Source: Hymenobacter jeongseonensis
GTDB lineage: Bacteria > Bacteroidota > Bacteroidia > Cytophagales > Hymenobacteraceae
Direction: 5' to 3'
NCBI RefSeq assembly: GCF_015694725.1
Contig: NZ_JADQDQ010000005.1
Location: 124,001 to 188,000 of the forward strand
Length of the DNA: 64,000 nucleotides
Shown: piece by piece, positions 17,723 through 26,162 of the stretch
How the letters are laid out: each line of letters begins with the position of its first letter
How positions within the stretch are numbered: position 1 is the first letter of the stretch
Program-made: the position numbers and the translations under genes
The notes under the pieces: generated by a model
Told to the model about the DNA's origin: nothing
Seen by the model: the letters and a program-made list of their open reading frames with translations, nothing else
The model's database searches: none

Positions 17723-18868
17723 TTACGCAACAACCCGGCCGGGGGCATTTGTGGACGCAATTGTTTCCGGGGTTTTTCGAGCGCGTGCTACGGCCAGCAA
17801 CGCAATAAACTGCACCCCGAATAGAACAGTAGCCAGCGTGAGGTGAACGGGCTGCACCGCGGCAGGCAGCGCAAAATAGGCCAGGATGATACCAGCCAAG
17901 ATTTCCAATCCGACAATACTCAACGTCAGGGTAGCCAACCGGCTCAGGCGTGGCCGAGCAAGCTGCCGCAATTCATAGCAAACGTATACATTTAAAAGGA
18001 GCACCACAGCTGAAACCGTGCGGTGCACGCTGAAAGCAGTTCCCAATTTGGCTACCCAGGTTTCTCGGCCAAGGCCCGCTGCCGCGTTTGAGACTATATC
18101 AACCTGCTCCCTTACCTGGGTGCCGAGTATGATTTGCAAAAAGGTGAGCAAAAGTGCGCCCCAAAGGCTCCATTGTAAGCCAGCGCTGGGGTTCTTCCCA
18201 TTCGCCAGTCGGCTTGTAGCAGGCGAGCCTTGCGTCGCAGCAAGATTCAGCTGCTCAACCCGCCACTGCGCCCTGTCAACCGCGTAGAGCAGCATAGCCA
18301 CAATAACCAAGGCCAGAGCCATGTGTATGGTCACCATCACGGGCAACAGATTGGTTGAAACGACCAAAGAGCCCAGGTAGCCTTGCACCCCAGTCAGCAG
18401 AAAAGAACCAAATGCTAACCAAAAGATGCTGCGGTCACGGTGCCAGTAGGGCAAGGCAAAAACGACCGTCAAAAATACCAGTACTCCTATTAGTGCCCCC
18501 AACAAGCGGTTCAGGTATTCAATCCACGTTTTAACAGGATTGAAATCCGTTTCGATGTATTGGGTTGGGTGCGCAAAAATACTTCCTGCTACCTGAGCAA
18601 ATCCGAGCTTCTCGAGCGTCCGGGCAAGCTTCTGATTCTTGGCCACTCGTTGCGCCGTGTACACTTCCTTGTAGTCAGCTGGCAGTTGGCTGGCTTCGGT
18701 TGGAGGAATCCATTGACCAAAGCATTTCGGCCAGTCCGGACAGCCCATTCCGCTCCCGGTGCTCCGCACAATGCCCCCAACGAGAATAAGCAGGTATACT
18801 GCCACCACGGTTAAAATCCCTACGAATCGAAACCGTTTAACGGCAGGGCTAATCTGTAAACTATTCAT
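17723..18868 (-). CDS. ctaA: heme A synthase (COX15/CtaA family)
   Basis: 381 residues starting MNSLQISPAVKRF; the frame is open another 41 codons upstream, but that part would run through the terminator hairpin at 18940-18970 and has no family resemblance. Eight membrane helices, with the GGIVRSTGSGMGCPDWPKCF loop (Cys pair in the first extracytoplasmic loop) and heme-ligand His residues in the TIHMALA and VHRTVSA helices. It oxidises heme O to heme A. Its position after the strong hairpin suggests that expression relative to ctaD is set by read-through. Confidence 0.93.
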   Translation of the reverse strand: MNSLQISPAVKRFRFVGILTVVAVYLLILVGGIVRSTGSGMGCPDWPKCFGQWIPPTEASQLPADYKEVYTAQRVAKNQKLARTLEKLGFAQVAGSIFAHPTQYIETDFNPVKTWIEYLNRLLGALIGVLVFLTVVFALPYWHRDRSIFWLAFGSFLLTGVQGYLGSLVVSTNLLPVMVTIHMALALVIVAMLLYAVDRAQWRVEQLNLAATQGSPATSRLANGKNPSAGLQWSLWGALLLTFLQIILGTQVREQVDIVSNAAAGLGRETWVAKLGTAFSVHRTVSAVVLLLNVYVCYELRQLARPRLSRLATLTLSIVGLEILAGIILAYFALPAAVQPVHLTLATVLFGVQFIALLAVARARKTPETIASTNAPGRVVA

Positions 18869-18939
18869 CCTTTTTAACAACAACCTTCCCTGGCTAATGG
18901 TCTTTCGTTGCAGCAGAAATCCCCCGAGAAACTCAAAAT

Positions 18940-18970
18940 AAAACGGGCCGCCGGTCAGGCGGCCCGTTTT
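18940..18970. terminator. strong hairpin between ctaD and ctaA
   Basis: A perfect 13-bp stem: AAAACGGGCCGCC at 18940-18952 pairs with 18958-18970 across the loop GGTCA. On the minus strand it is followed by TTTTATTTTGAG, a good intrinsic terminator. It stands 22 bases after the ctaD stop, so it should cap or attenuate the act-ctaCD transcript before the assembly genes. Confidence 0.85.
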
Positions 18971-18992
18971 GGGACTTTTCCAAATCAACAAC

Positions 18993-20879
18993 CTATTCGG
19001 CTAGTTCCTGCTCATAAGGCAAGTTCGAAGACTGGGTTTTTGAATAAGGCACATCCTGGGGGATGAAATCCACATCGGAACCGGGCTTGCTGTAGTCGTA
19101 AGGCCAGCGGTAAACGGCTGGAATCTCGCCGGGCCAGTTGCCGTGCCCAGGGTTGATGGGCGTCGTCCACTCCAGCGTGGTCGAATTCCACGGATTCTGG
19201 GTGGCGCGACGGCCGCGATAGATGCTGTAGAAGAAGTTGAAGATGAAGATGAACTGGCCCAGGAAGGCAATGATAGCCGCAATTGAGATGAACTTGTTCA
19301 TGTCAGCAAACTGCGAGAACGCATCAAAACCAGTCCAAGCATAATAGCGACGGGGGAAACCGGCGATGCCTACATAGTGCATTGGCATAAATACCAAGTA
19401 GACCCCAGCGAAAGTCAACCAGAAGTGGATGTAGCCCAACTTCTCGTCCATCATGCGACCGAACATTTTCGGGAACCAGTGATAAACGCCGGCAAACAAA
19501 CCGAAGAAAGCCGAGCTACCCATTACCAGGTGGAAGTGAGCTACCACGAAATAGGTATTGTGCATCTGAATATCGAGCGTGGCGTTGCCAAGGATGATAC
19601 CCGTCAGGCCACCCGAGATGAACAACGATACGAAGCCGATGGAGAACAACATTGCGGCCGTGAAGCGGATATTACCCCGCCACAAAGTGGCCAACCAGTT
19701 GAACACTTTCACACCCGAAGGAACAGCAATAATCAGCGTCAGGAACATGAAAACCGAACCCAGGAATGGGTTCATGCCAGTCACGAACATGTGGTGAGCC
19801 CACACCACGAACGACAGCAACGAGATACCAATCAGCGAGCCAATCATGGCACGGTAGCCAAAGATGGGCTTACGGGCATTGGTCGACAGAATTTCTGATA
19901 CCATGCCCATGGCAGGCATAATTACAATGTACACTTCGGGGTGACCCAAGAACCAAAACAAATGCTGGAACAGAACCGGCGAACCGCCTTGGTTGCTAAG
20001 CGCCTGGCCAGCAATGTAAATATCCGACAGGAAGAACGACGTGCCGAAGGATCGGTCAAAAATGAGGAGCAACGCCGCCGAAAACAGAACCGGGAACGAA
20101 AGAATACCCAGAATGGCAGTGAGGAAGAACGCCCATATGGTAAGCGGCAACTTGCTCATGCTCATACCGCGGGTACGCATGTTGATTACCGTCGTCACGT
20201 AGTTCACGCCACCCAAAAGCTGGGACACAATAAACAGGGCCATGCTCACCAACCAAAGCGTCATGCCCGAACCGGAACCAGGAATTGCCTGAGGCAAAGC
20301 ACTGAGCGGCGGGTAAATTGTCCAACCAGCCGAAGCAGGACCCGTTTCGATAAACAGGGAGGAGAACATTACAACGCTCGACAGGAAGAAGAACCAGTAC
20401 GAGAGCATGTTCATAAAGCCCGAAGCCATGTCACGGGCACCAACTTGCAGCGGAATCAGGAAGTTGGAAAACGTGCCGCTCAAACCGGCGGTCAATACGA
20501 AGAACACCATGATGGTGCCGTGCATCGTAACCAGTGCCAAGTAGAATTCCGGGTTAAGCTTACCAGCTTCAATCCACTTGCCCAAGAAAGGCTTGAGCCA
20601 TTCCATCGACCCCTCAGGCCAGCCCAGCTGCAAGCGGAACAAACTCGACAAAGTGCCCCCCAAAATGGCCCACAGCATACCCGTAATCAGGAATTGCTTC
20701 GCAATCTGCTTGTGGTCTTGGCTGAAGACATACTTCCACAGCCAATGCTGGTCGTGGTGTTCGTGGTCGTCGTGATGCAGGTGGTCGCCGTGCTCAGTGG
20801 CGGGCACCGGTGCGGAACCAACACCGCCTTGCGTCTGCACACCGGGCGAAAGATTGGGTTTGGCTGCCATGTCTGACAT
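18993..20879 (-). CDS. ctaD: cytochrome c oxidase subunit I
   Basis: 628 residues, the catalytic subunit reducing O2 to water and pumping protons. Present are the CuB His-Tyr region (WFFLGHPEVYIVIMPAMG), the double His of helix VII (VVWAHHMFVTGM), and HNTYFVVAHFHLVMG with the heme a and a3 ligands. The N-terminal 45 residues are a His/Asp-rich cytoplasmic tail (EHGDHLHHDDHEHHDQH), commonly seen in this phylum and possibly metal-binding. Either the ATG at 20879 or the one three codons later could be used. It is 22 bases after ctaC. Confidence 0.97.
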   Translation of the reverse strand: MSDMAAKPNLSPGVQTQGGVGSAPVPATEHGDHLHHDDHEHHDQHWLWKYVFSQDHKQIAKQFLITGMLWAILGGTLSSLFRLQLGWPEGSMEWLKPFLGKWIEAGKLNPEFYLALVTMHGTIMVFFVLTAGLSGTFSNFLIPLQVGARDMASGFMNMLSYWFFFLSSVVMFSSLFIETGPASAGWTIYPPLSALPQAIPGSGSGMTLWLVSMALFIVSQLLGGVNYVTTVINMRTRGMSMSKLPLTIWAFFLTAILGILSFPVLFSAALLLIFDRSFGTSFFLSDIYIAGQALSNQGGSPVLFQHLFWFLGHPEVYIVIMPAMGMVSEILSTNARKPIFGYRAMIGSLIGISLLSFVVWAHHMFVTGMNPFLGSVFMFLTLIIAVPSGVKVFNWLATLWRGNIRFTAAMLFSIGFVSLFISGGLTGIILGNATLDIQMHNTYFVVAHFHLVMGSSAFFGLFAGVYHWFPKMFGRMMDEKLGYIHFWLTFAGVYLVFMPMHYVGIAGFPRRYYAWTGFDAFSQFADMNKFISIAAIIAFLGQFIFIFNFFYSIYRGRRATQNPWNSTTLEWTTPINPGHGNWPGEIPAVYRWPYDYSKPGSDVDFIPQDVPYSKTQSSNLPYEQELAE

Positions 20880-20901
20880 ATAGGGATACCGTTAATTGTG
20901 A

Positions 20902-21975
20902 TTAGTAGGAAGCGGCCAAGGGAGACGGAGCTGCTTCTGCGGTTTCAGCGGGCTTGGCTGCTTGTGAAACCGTTGCATTGGGCTTCTGTTTGAGAGCAGC
21001 CAGCACTTCAGGGTTTTTCTTCGAGAACGACTCCTGAGCAGCATACCAGTTCTGGTAGTCGTCGGGCTCGTCCACGATAACCGTAGCTTTCATGGCGAAG
21101 TGGCTGCCTCCGCACACCTGGTTACAAGCCAGCTCGTAGTTAAAATTGGGGTTACCCAATTTGGCGCGCATTTCGTCGGTCGTCATAGTTGGCGTGAACC
21201 AAAAACGGGTAGGCATACCCGGTACAGCGTACATCTGCACCCTGAAATGAGGCATATATACCGCGTGCAACACATCGCGCGAACGAATTTTAATCAGAAC
21301 CGGAACGCCTTTGGGAACGTGTATTTCGTTCGTGGTGAAATCGTCAAGTGCCGATTTGTCGCTCAGGTCAAATCCGAATTCGTTCACCGCGTCAATCATC
21401 CGGTAATTCACCACACCCAGCTTCAGATCACGGCCGGGGTAACGCACCAGCCAGTTGAACTGCTTGCCCATTACCTCAACAACTACCGAATCCTTGGGAG
21501 CGGGACCAGTAATGCGGGTCCAAGCTTTCCAACCAGCAAAAATCAGGGCGGCCATTACGATAGCCGGAATCACAGTCCAGATTACTTCAATCTTGTTATT
21601 GTGCGCGAAAAAGTAAGCACGACGGCCTTCTTTGTACTGGTACTTATAGGAGTAAACAAATAGCAGCGCTTGTGTAATAGCGAACGCAACACCGATTACA
21701 GACATAGTAATCCAGAACATCCGCTCCATCTCATGCCCGTGGATAGAAGCAATGGGAGGATTCATTTTGTTGAAGTTTTCAACAAAGGAATAGGCGAACC
21801 ACGCACCTCCGAACACCAGAAAGACCAACATCAGAATAGCATTCACGCTATTGCTCATGCCAATATCCCGGGTAAATGTGCCCGAAAAAATAGAAGTTAG
21901 AATTTGTAAGCGAAACAGCAGGGCGAAAACGACCAGCAGCAACGCCAACACCAGCAAAATAGTAAGAGCCGTCAT
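20902..21975 (-). CDS. ctaC: cytochrome c oxidase subunit II
   Basis: 357 residues: three hydrophobic segments (an extra one at the N-terminus plus the usual two-helix hairpin), then the CuA cupredoxin domain. CuA ligands are His in VLHAVYMPHFRVQM and CNQVCGGSHFAM (two Cys, His, Met). The canonical Glu of the CxExC motif is Gln here, a replacement I recall as common in Bacteroidota. No fused heme c domain follows, so electrons arrive from a separate cytochrome c, probably ActA or ActE. The C-terminal 35 residues are Ala/Pro-rich. The upstream spacer is a heptamer-repeat element that reaches the start codon. Confidence 0.95.
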   Translation of the reverse strand: MTALTILLVLALLLVVFALLFRLQILTSIFSGTFTRDIGMSNSVNAILMLVFLVFGGAWFAYSFVENFNKMNPPIASIHGHEMERMFWITMSVIGVAFAITQALLFVYSYKYQYKEGRRAYFFAHNNKIEVIWTVIPAIVMAALIFAGWKAWTRITGPAPKDSVVVEVMGKQFNWLVRYPGRDLKLGVVNYRMIDAVNEFGFDLSDKSALDDFTTNEIHVPKGVPVLIKIRSRDVLHAVYMPHFRVQMYAVPGMPTRFWFTPTMTTDEMRAKLGNPNFNYELACNQVCGGSHFAMKATVIVDEPDDYQNWYAAQESFSKKNPEVLAALKQKPNATVSQAAKPAETAEAAPSPLAASY

Positions 21976-22055
21976 TGAATTTTTAAGTATTAAGTACTAA
22001 GCATTGAGTATTGAGAAAGGGATTTCACGCCCTTTTACTCAATACTTCATACTAA
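21972..22055. repeat. inverted heptanucleotide-array element between actF and ctaC
   Basis: On the plus strand GTATTAA, GTACTAA, GCATTGA, GTATTGA run without interruption at 21987-22014, and further loosely matching heptads lie on the ctaC side, running into its start codon. The other side carries the reverse complement style: ACTCAAT, ACTTCAT, ACTAAAA, TCTTAAG at 22038-22065. Between them, AGTATTGAGAAAGGG (22007-22021) and CCCTTTTACTCAATACT (22030-22046) form a hairpin with a two-base bulge. The spacer between the two genes is 84 bases. See the matching elements at 29202 and 31841. Confidence 0.75.
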
Positions 22056-22059
22056 AATC

Positions 22060-23394
22060 TTAAGTAGTGTGGTGGACACTCTCGTCCAGGAAAGGATGGT
22101 GAACTGGAACGAGGGAAGCAGCAGCCAGGCGGCGCGTGAACAGAATCAGGAAAGCACCAAGGAAAATAGCGGCCACACCAATCTCAATTAGGAACCCATT
22201 TTCGCCCTTCATAGTGCCCGGCATCAGCATCAAATAAAAGTCGGACCAGTGCCCAATAAGGATGGCAATGCAGACGATTTTCATGATAATCATCTGGCGT
22301 TTCGCATCACGGGTCATGAGACCAAGGAAAGGAAACACAAAGTTGATAACCAAGTTGAAGAAGAACATACCAGTGTAACGGCCTTCAAAGCCCCCGAGGC
22401 GCTGGTTGAAGTACACTGCTTCTTCGGGCAGGTTGGCGTACCAAATCAGCATGAACTGCGAAAACCACACGTAGGTCCAGAAAATGCTAAACCCGAACAT
22501 GAGCTTACCCAAGTCATGCATGTGATTTACTGTTAAAGCCTTCAAGTAGCCGGCTTGTTTCAGAAAAATGGCAGTGAGGGCAATAGCAGCGATACCCGAT
22601 ACCCACCAGGAGGCGAATACATACCAGCCAAACATGGTGCTAAACCAGTGAGTATCAACCGACATTACCCAGTCCCAAGCTGACATCGAAGAAGTTACAG
22701 CATACAAAACCAGAAACAAGGCCGAGGCATTGATGCTCTTGTGGAACCATACGGTACCGCCCAATTGGTCTTCGGCTAGCGAAAGCTGACGCAGCTTCCA
22801 GCTGAAATAAGCCCATATACCGAGATAAACGATGGTACGAATGAGGTAGAAAGGCAGGTTCAAAAAACCGCTTTTGCCAGCGATGATAGCGTCGTAATTC
22901 GCGCTACCCTTGTCCATGATACCCTCGTGAGTCCAATGGAAAATATCGTGGCGGCCCAATAGGAAAACCACCAGCATAATCGCTGCTCCTGGAATCACCC
23001 AAGCGCTCAGAGCTTCGGCAATTCGTTTAATCAGCACCGACCACCCAGCATAGGCCACATAGTTAATGGCCATGAATACCGTACCGATAGTTGATACGCC
23101 CAGGAAAAACACGTTGCTGTGCCACAAGCTGACCAGCAAACGCTTCAACCAAATCGGGCTGCCTTCGTGGTGTGCTGCGGCTCCGGCTTCGTGGCCAGCA
23201 GCGGCACTGAGATGACCGGCTGCTTCGCCTGCCGCGGCATGTTCGCCCTCGCCTATGTGGAAGATGGCTGCCAGCAAACCAATAATGAGCACCACCACGC
23301 CGGCAACGATGATGGTGATAAAAGTTTTACGGGCGCCATCCGTAACAACGAGCTGTTCAGCCGTGGCGCTTTCTTGATGCGTCAGAGTTGCCAT
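22060..23394 (-). CDS. actF: alternative complex III quinol-binding membrane subunit ActF
   Basis: 444 residues with about ten membrane helices, the second of the two NrfD-like integral membrane subunits of alternative complex III, which oxidises menaquinol and reduces cytochrome c or the oxidase directly. N-terminal helix, then an Ala/His-rich loop (GEGEHAAAGEAAGHLSAAAG) and the helix bundle with conserved stretches such as WYVFASWWVSGIAAIAL and FSIFWTYVWFSQFMLIWYAN. It follows actE by two bases. The call rests on family resemblance and the complete act gene order. Confidence 0.93.
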   Translation of the reverse strand: MATLTHQESATAEQLVVTDGARKTFITIIVAGVVVLIIGLLAAIFHIGEGEHAAAGEAAGHLSAAAGHEAGAAAHHEGSPIWLKRLLVSLWHSNVFFLGVSTIGTVFMAINYVAYAGWSVLIKRIAEALSAWVIPGAAIMLVVFLLGRHDIFHWTHEGIMDKGSANYDAIIAGKSGFLNLPFYLIRTIVYLGIWAYFSWKLRQLSLAEDQLGGTVWFHKSINASALFLVLYAVTSSMSAWDWVMSVDTHWFSTMFGWYVFASWWVSGIAAIALTAIFLKQAGYLKALTVNHMHDLGKLMFGFSIFWTYVWFSQFMLIWYANLPEEAVYFNQRLGGFEGRYTGMFFFNLVINFVFPFLGLMTRDAKRQMIIMKIVCIAILIGHWSDFYLMLMPGTMKGENGFLIEIGVAAIFLGAFLILFTRRLAAASLVPVHHPFLDESVHHTT

Positions 23395-23396
23395 AG

Positions 23397-24161
23397 TTAT
23401 TTGTTGCCGGGGAAATAAGTGACGCCGGAACCGTTTGGAGCGATGTCTCCACCCTGGCCGGGAGTTGCAGAAGCTTTACCAGCCTGAGCTTGGCCTACTG
23501 GAGCCTGAGTGGCTCGGTCAGTCATTTCCGTTGAATCATTTGCGGTGGAGATTGGACCTTTGGCAATGAGCTTGCTCAAACCATCGGGTCCTTCTCCGCG
23601 CTGCAGAACGCGCACATACATGGCGATTTTCCAACGTTCTTCCGGGTTCACGATGGAACCGTGAGGCATCATGCGGTTACGACCCCACTGAATGACATGG
23701 TAGATGTGCCCGTCGTTCATGGTTTTGTAAGCACCCGTCGTGTAGTTGGGCACACCTTTGAACTTGGCGCCTACTGGGCCGTCACCGGCGCCAGCTTCAC
23801 CGTGGCAGTGCGAGCAAATGCGCGTGTAAAGCACCTTGCCTTCCTCCAAATTGGCTTTGGTGTAAGGAAAAGGATTACGCAAAGTGCGTTCTGCAATCCC
23901 AACACTGTCTTTGGGAATGTGATTATAGTAGTCCAGTTTACCAACCGGCACGGTAGCAATTGGCGGGGTACGCTCATTGATACCAAAAGCATTGACTTTG
24001 TTGAAGTTCGTTTGCTTTAGCGGCTCGTACGGAATGGGGTCGTACATCTCCGGTGCGTACTCAAGGCCCGGGTCATCGGGCCGAGGGGTACAGGAAGAGG
24101 CCAGCCCTACGGATAACAGCAGCGCCGAAACGCGCAAGCTCAGGTTCAGCGGATGCTTCAT
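23397..24161 (-). CDS. actE: alternative complex III monoheme cytochrome c lipoprotein ActE
   Basis: 254 residues: lipoprotein signal peptide with lipobox ending LASSC, then an ActE-type N-terminal block (EYAPEMYDPIPYEP) and a class I cytochrome c domain with the single heme site CSHCHG and a Met-ligand candidate in NRMMPHG. It takes electrons from the complex toward the oxidase on the periplasmic face. The last 50 residues are low-complexity Gly/Ala/Gln. The start overlaps the stop of actD by one base (TAATG). Confidence 0.94.
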   Translation of the reverse strand: MKHPLNLSLRVSALLLSVGLASSCTPRPDDPGLEYAPEMYDPIPYEPLKQTNFNKVNAFGINERTPPIATVPVGKLDYYNHIPKDSVGIAERTLRNPFPYTKANLEEGKVLYTRICSHCHGEAGAGDGPVGAKFKGVPNYTTGAYKTMNDGHIYHVIQWGRNRMMPHGSIVNPEERWKIAMYVRVLQRGEGPDGLSKLIAKGPISTANDSTEMTDRATQAPVGQAQAGKASATPGQGGDIAPNGSGVTYFPGNK

Positions 24162-24688
24162 TATTTGGTGGTCATTTCTTTTTGGTTGACTTCCGAAGCG
24201 CCGTTGTCGCGCAGCAGCTGGGTCAGCCGAGAAAATTGCGAGCTGGTTTCATCCAGTTCGATGGCCATTACGAATTTGTCGTCAGTTGCACGCACATCCA
24301 TTACCGGCACTTTAGGACGGGGATAAAGTCCGGTGATGGTAAAGAACGTGAGGGCCATGCCGTGGCAGGTAAAGAATACCGTCAATTCGAAGGCAACCGG
24401 GATAAAGGCGGGCAGCGCGATGTGCGGCTTGCCACCGATGTTCATCGGCCAATCGAAACCCAGCATGTAAATCTGCATCCACAGCGCGAAGGCCAAGCCC
24501 GTCATACCGAAGAAGAAGGCAGCAATCGGGAGGCGCGAACGTTCGATGCCAAGCGCATCGTCGATTCCGTGAACGGGATAGGGCGAGAACACGTCGTGAA
24601 TCTTCACACCGGCGGCGCGAACATTTTCTACGGCGTGCAGCAGCACGTCTTCGTCTTCGAAGATGCCGAGGGCATAGCGCTTAGTCAT
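24161..24688 (-). CDS. actD: alternative complex III subunit ActD (DUF3341)
   Basis: 175 residues with two membrane helices around residues 55-75 and 95-118, preceded by a soluble domain with the family opening YALGIFEDEDVLLHAVENVR and the SPYPVHGIDDALG block. ActD anchors peripheral subunits to the membrane part of alternative complex III and binds no cofactor. Its start lies inside the end of actC (8-base overlap) and its stop overlaps actE, so the three are translated together. Confidence 0.94.
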   Translation of the reverse strand: MTKRYALGIFEDEDVLLHAVENVRAAGVKIHDVFSPYPVHGIDDALGIERSRLPIAAFFFGMTGLAFALWMQIYMLGFDWPMNIGGKPHIALPAFIPVAFELTVFFTCHGMALTFFTITGLYPRPKVPVMDVRATDDKFVMAIELDETSSQFSRLTQLLRDNGASEVNQKEMTTK

Positions 24689-26141
24689 GCTTGTTGTAGT
24701 TTACGGGTGCTGAAGCAGGGGCCCCGTGAATGGCAGGTTGAGGAGCAGGGGCTGCGTGCGCAGCTTTCTTCGGGTTGTACGTTGGACCATTATCCACCGT
24801 GTACTTCAGGATGGTCTTCACTTCGGCCATGTTAATCACGGGGAAGAACTTGGCGAAGAGGAGGAACAGCGTGAAGAACAAGCCCAGCGTACCCAAATAC
24901 AGGCCGATGTCGATGATAGAGGGCGAGAACATGGCCCAGCTCGACGGCAGGTAGTCGCGGTGCAGCGAGGTAACAATGATTACGAAACGCTCGAACCACA
25001 TGCCGATGTTAACAATAATCGAAAGCACGAAGGTGAGCGGAATGCTGTAGCGAACGCGACGAATCCACACCAGCTGCGGCGTAATTACGTTGCAGGTCAT
25101 CATAGCTGCATATGCCCACCAGTAAGGACCAGTGGCACGGTTGATGAATGCGTATTGCTCAAATTCAACCTGCGAGTACCAGGCAATGAAGAACTCCGTT
25201 ATGTAAGCCACACCTACAATCGAGCCGGTTACCATCATGATTTTGTTCATGAGGGCGATGTGCTCCAAGGTGATGTAATCTTCGAGGCGGAATACCACAC
25301 GGGTAATCAACATGAGCGTGAGCACCATGGCGAAGCCGGAGAAGATAGCACCGGCCACGAAGTAGGGAGGGAAAATGGTGGTGTGCCAACCCGGTACAAT
25401 CGAAGTTGCAAAGTCCATCGATACGATGGTGTGTACCGAGAGAACCAGCGGAGTCGAAACACCGGCCAGAATCAGCGAAACCGTTTCGTAACGCGACCAA
25501 GCCTTCGCCGAACCCTTCCAGCCGAAGCTCAGCATGGAATAGCTAAATTTGGCGATAGTACCCTTAGCACGGTCACGGATGGTGGCAAAGTCAGGAATCA
25601 AGCCTATGTACCAGAATACCAACGACACCGTGAAATAAGTCGAAATGGCGAATACGTCCCAGAGCAGCGGCGAATTGAAGTTAGCCCACAACGAGCCGTA
25701 AGTGTTTTGCAGTGGGAATACCCAGAAAGCCAGCCACGGACGGCCCATGTGCAACACCGGGAACATAGCCGCACAGATTACGGCAAAAATGGTCATGGCC
25801 TCTGCTGCCCGGTTAATGGACGACCGCCACTTCTGGCGGAACAGCAGCAGAACGGCCGAAATCAGCGTGCCGGCGTGGCCGATACCTACCCACCACACGA
25901 AGTTGGTGATGTCCCAGGCCCAGTTTACGGTTTTGTTGAGGCCCCATTCTCCGATGCCGTACCACACCGTGCGGTATACGGAATAGAAGAATACGCCCAG
26001 GAAGAACAGCGCCACACTCAGGGCGGCCATCCAACGAATGTTGGGCTTGGCTTCTACCTGATAGCAGATGTCTTGCGTTACGTCGTGTAGCGTTTTACCC
26101 CCAGTTACGAGCGGCTCGCGTACGGCTGATACGTGCTGCAT
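24681..26141 (-). CDS. actC: alternative complex III membrane subunit ActC (NrfD/PsrC family)
   Basis: 486 residues with about ten membrane helices of the NrfD/PsrC fold (conserved NFVWWVGIGHAGTLISAVLL early, and VHTIVSMDFATSIVPGWHTT around helix 6). It forms the main quinol-oxidising half of alternative complex III next to ActB. The C-terminal tail is Pro/Ala-rich and cytoplasmic. It is preceded by actB at 21 bases. Confidence 0.95.
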   Translation of the reverse strand: MQHVSAVREPLVTGGKTLHDVTQDICYQVEAKPNIRWMAALSVALFFLGVFFYSVYRTVWYGIGEWGLNKTVNWAWDITNFVWWVGIGHAGTLISAVLLLFRQKWRSSINRAAEAMTIFAVICAAMFPVLHMGRPWLAFWVFPLQNTYGSLWANFNSPLLWDVFAISTYFTVSLVFWYIGLIPDFATIRDRAKGTIAKFSYSMLSFGWKGSAKAWSRYETVSLILAGVSTPLVLSVHTIVSMDFATSIVPGWHTTIFPPYFVAGAIFSGFAMVLTLMLITRVVFRLEDYITLEHIALMNKIMMVTGSIVGVAYITEFFIAWYSQVEFEQYAFINRATGPYWWAYAAMMTCNVITPQLVWIRRVRYSIPLTFVLSIIVNIGMWFERFVIIVTSLHRDYLPSSWAMFSPSIIDIGLYLGTLGLFFTLFLLFAKFFPVINMAEVKTILKYTVDNGPTYNPKKAAHAAPAPQPAIHGAPASAPVNYNKHD

Positions 26142-26162
26142 AATCTTATAGATTAGTGATTA

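Noticed and set aside
19941..20876. A 311-codon open frame antisense to ctaD
   Set aside because: Composition rich in Arg, Gln and His is that expected opposite a hydrophobic gene; ctaD is certain.
24726..26090. A 454-codon open frame antisense to actC
   Set aside because: Shadow of a conserved membrane gene; composition is Arg/His/Gln-rich and no family pattern appears.
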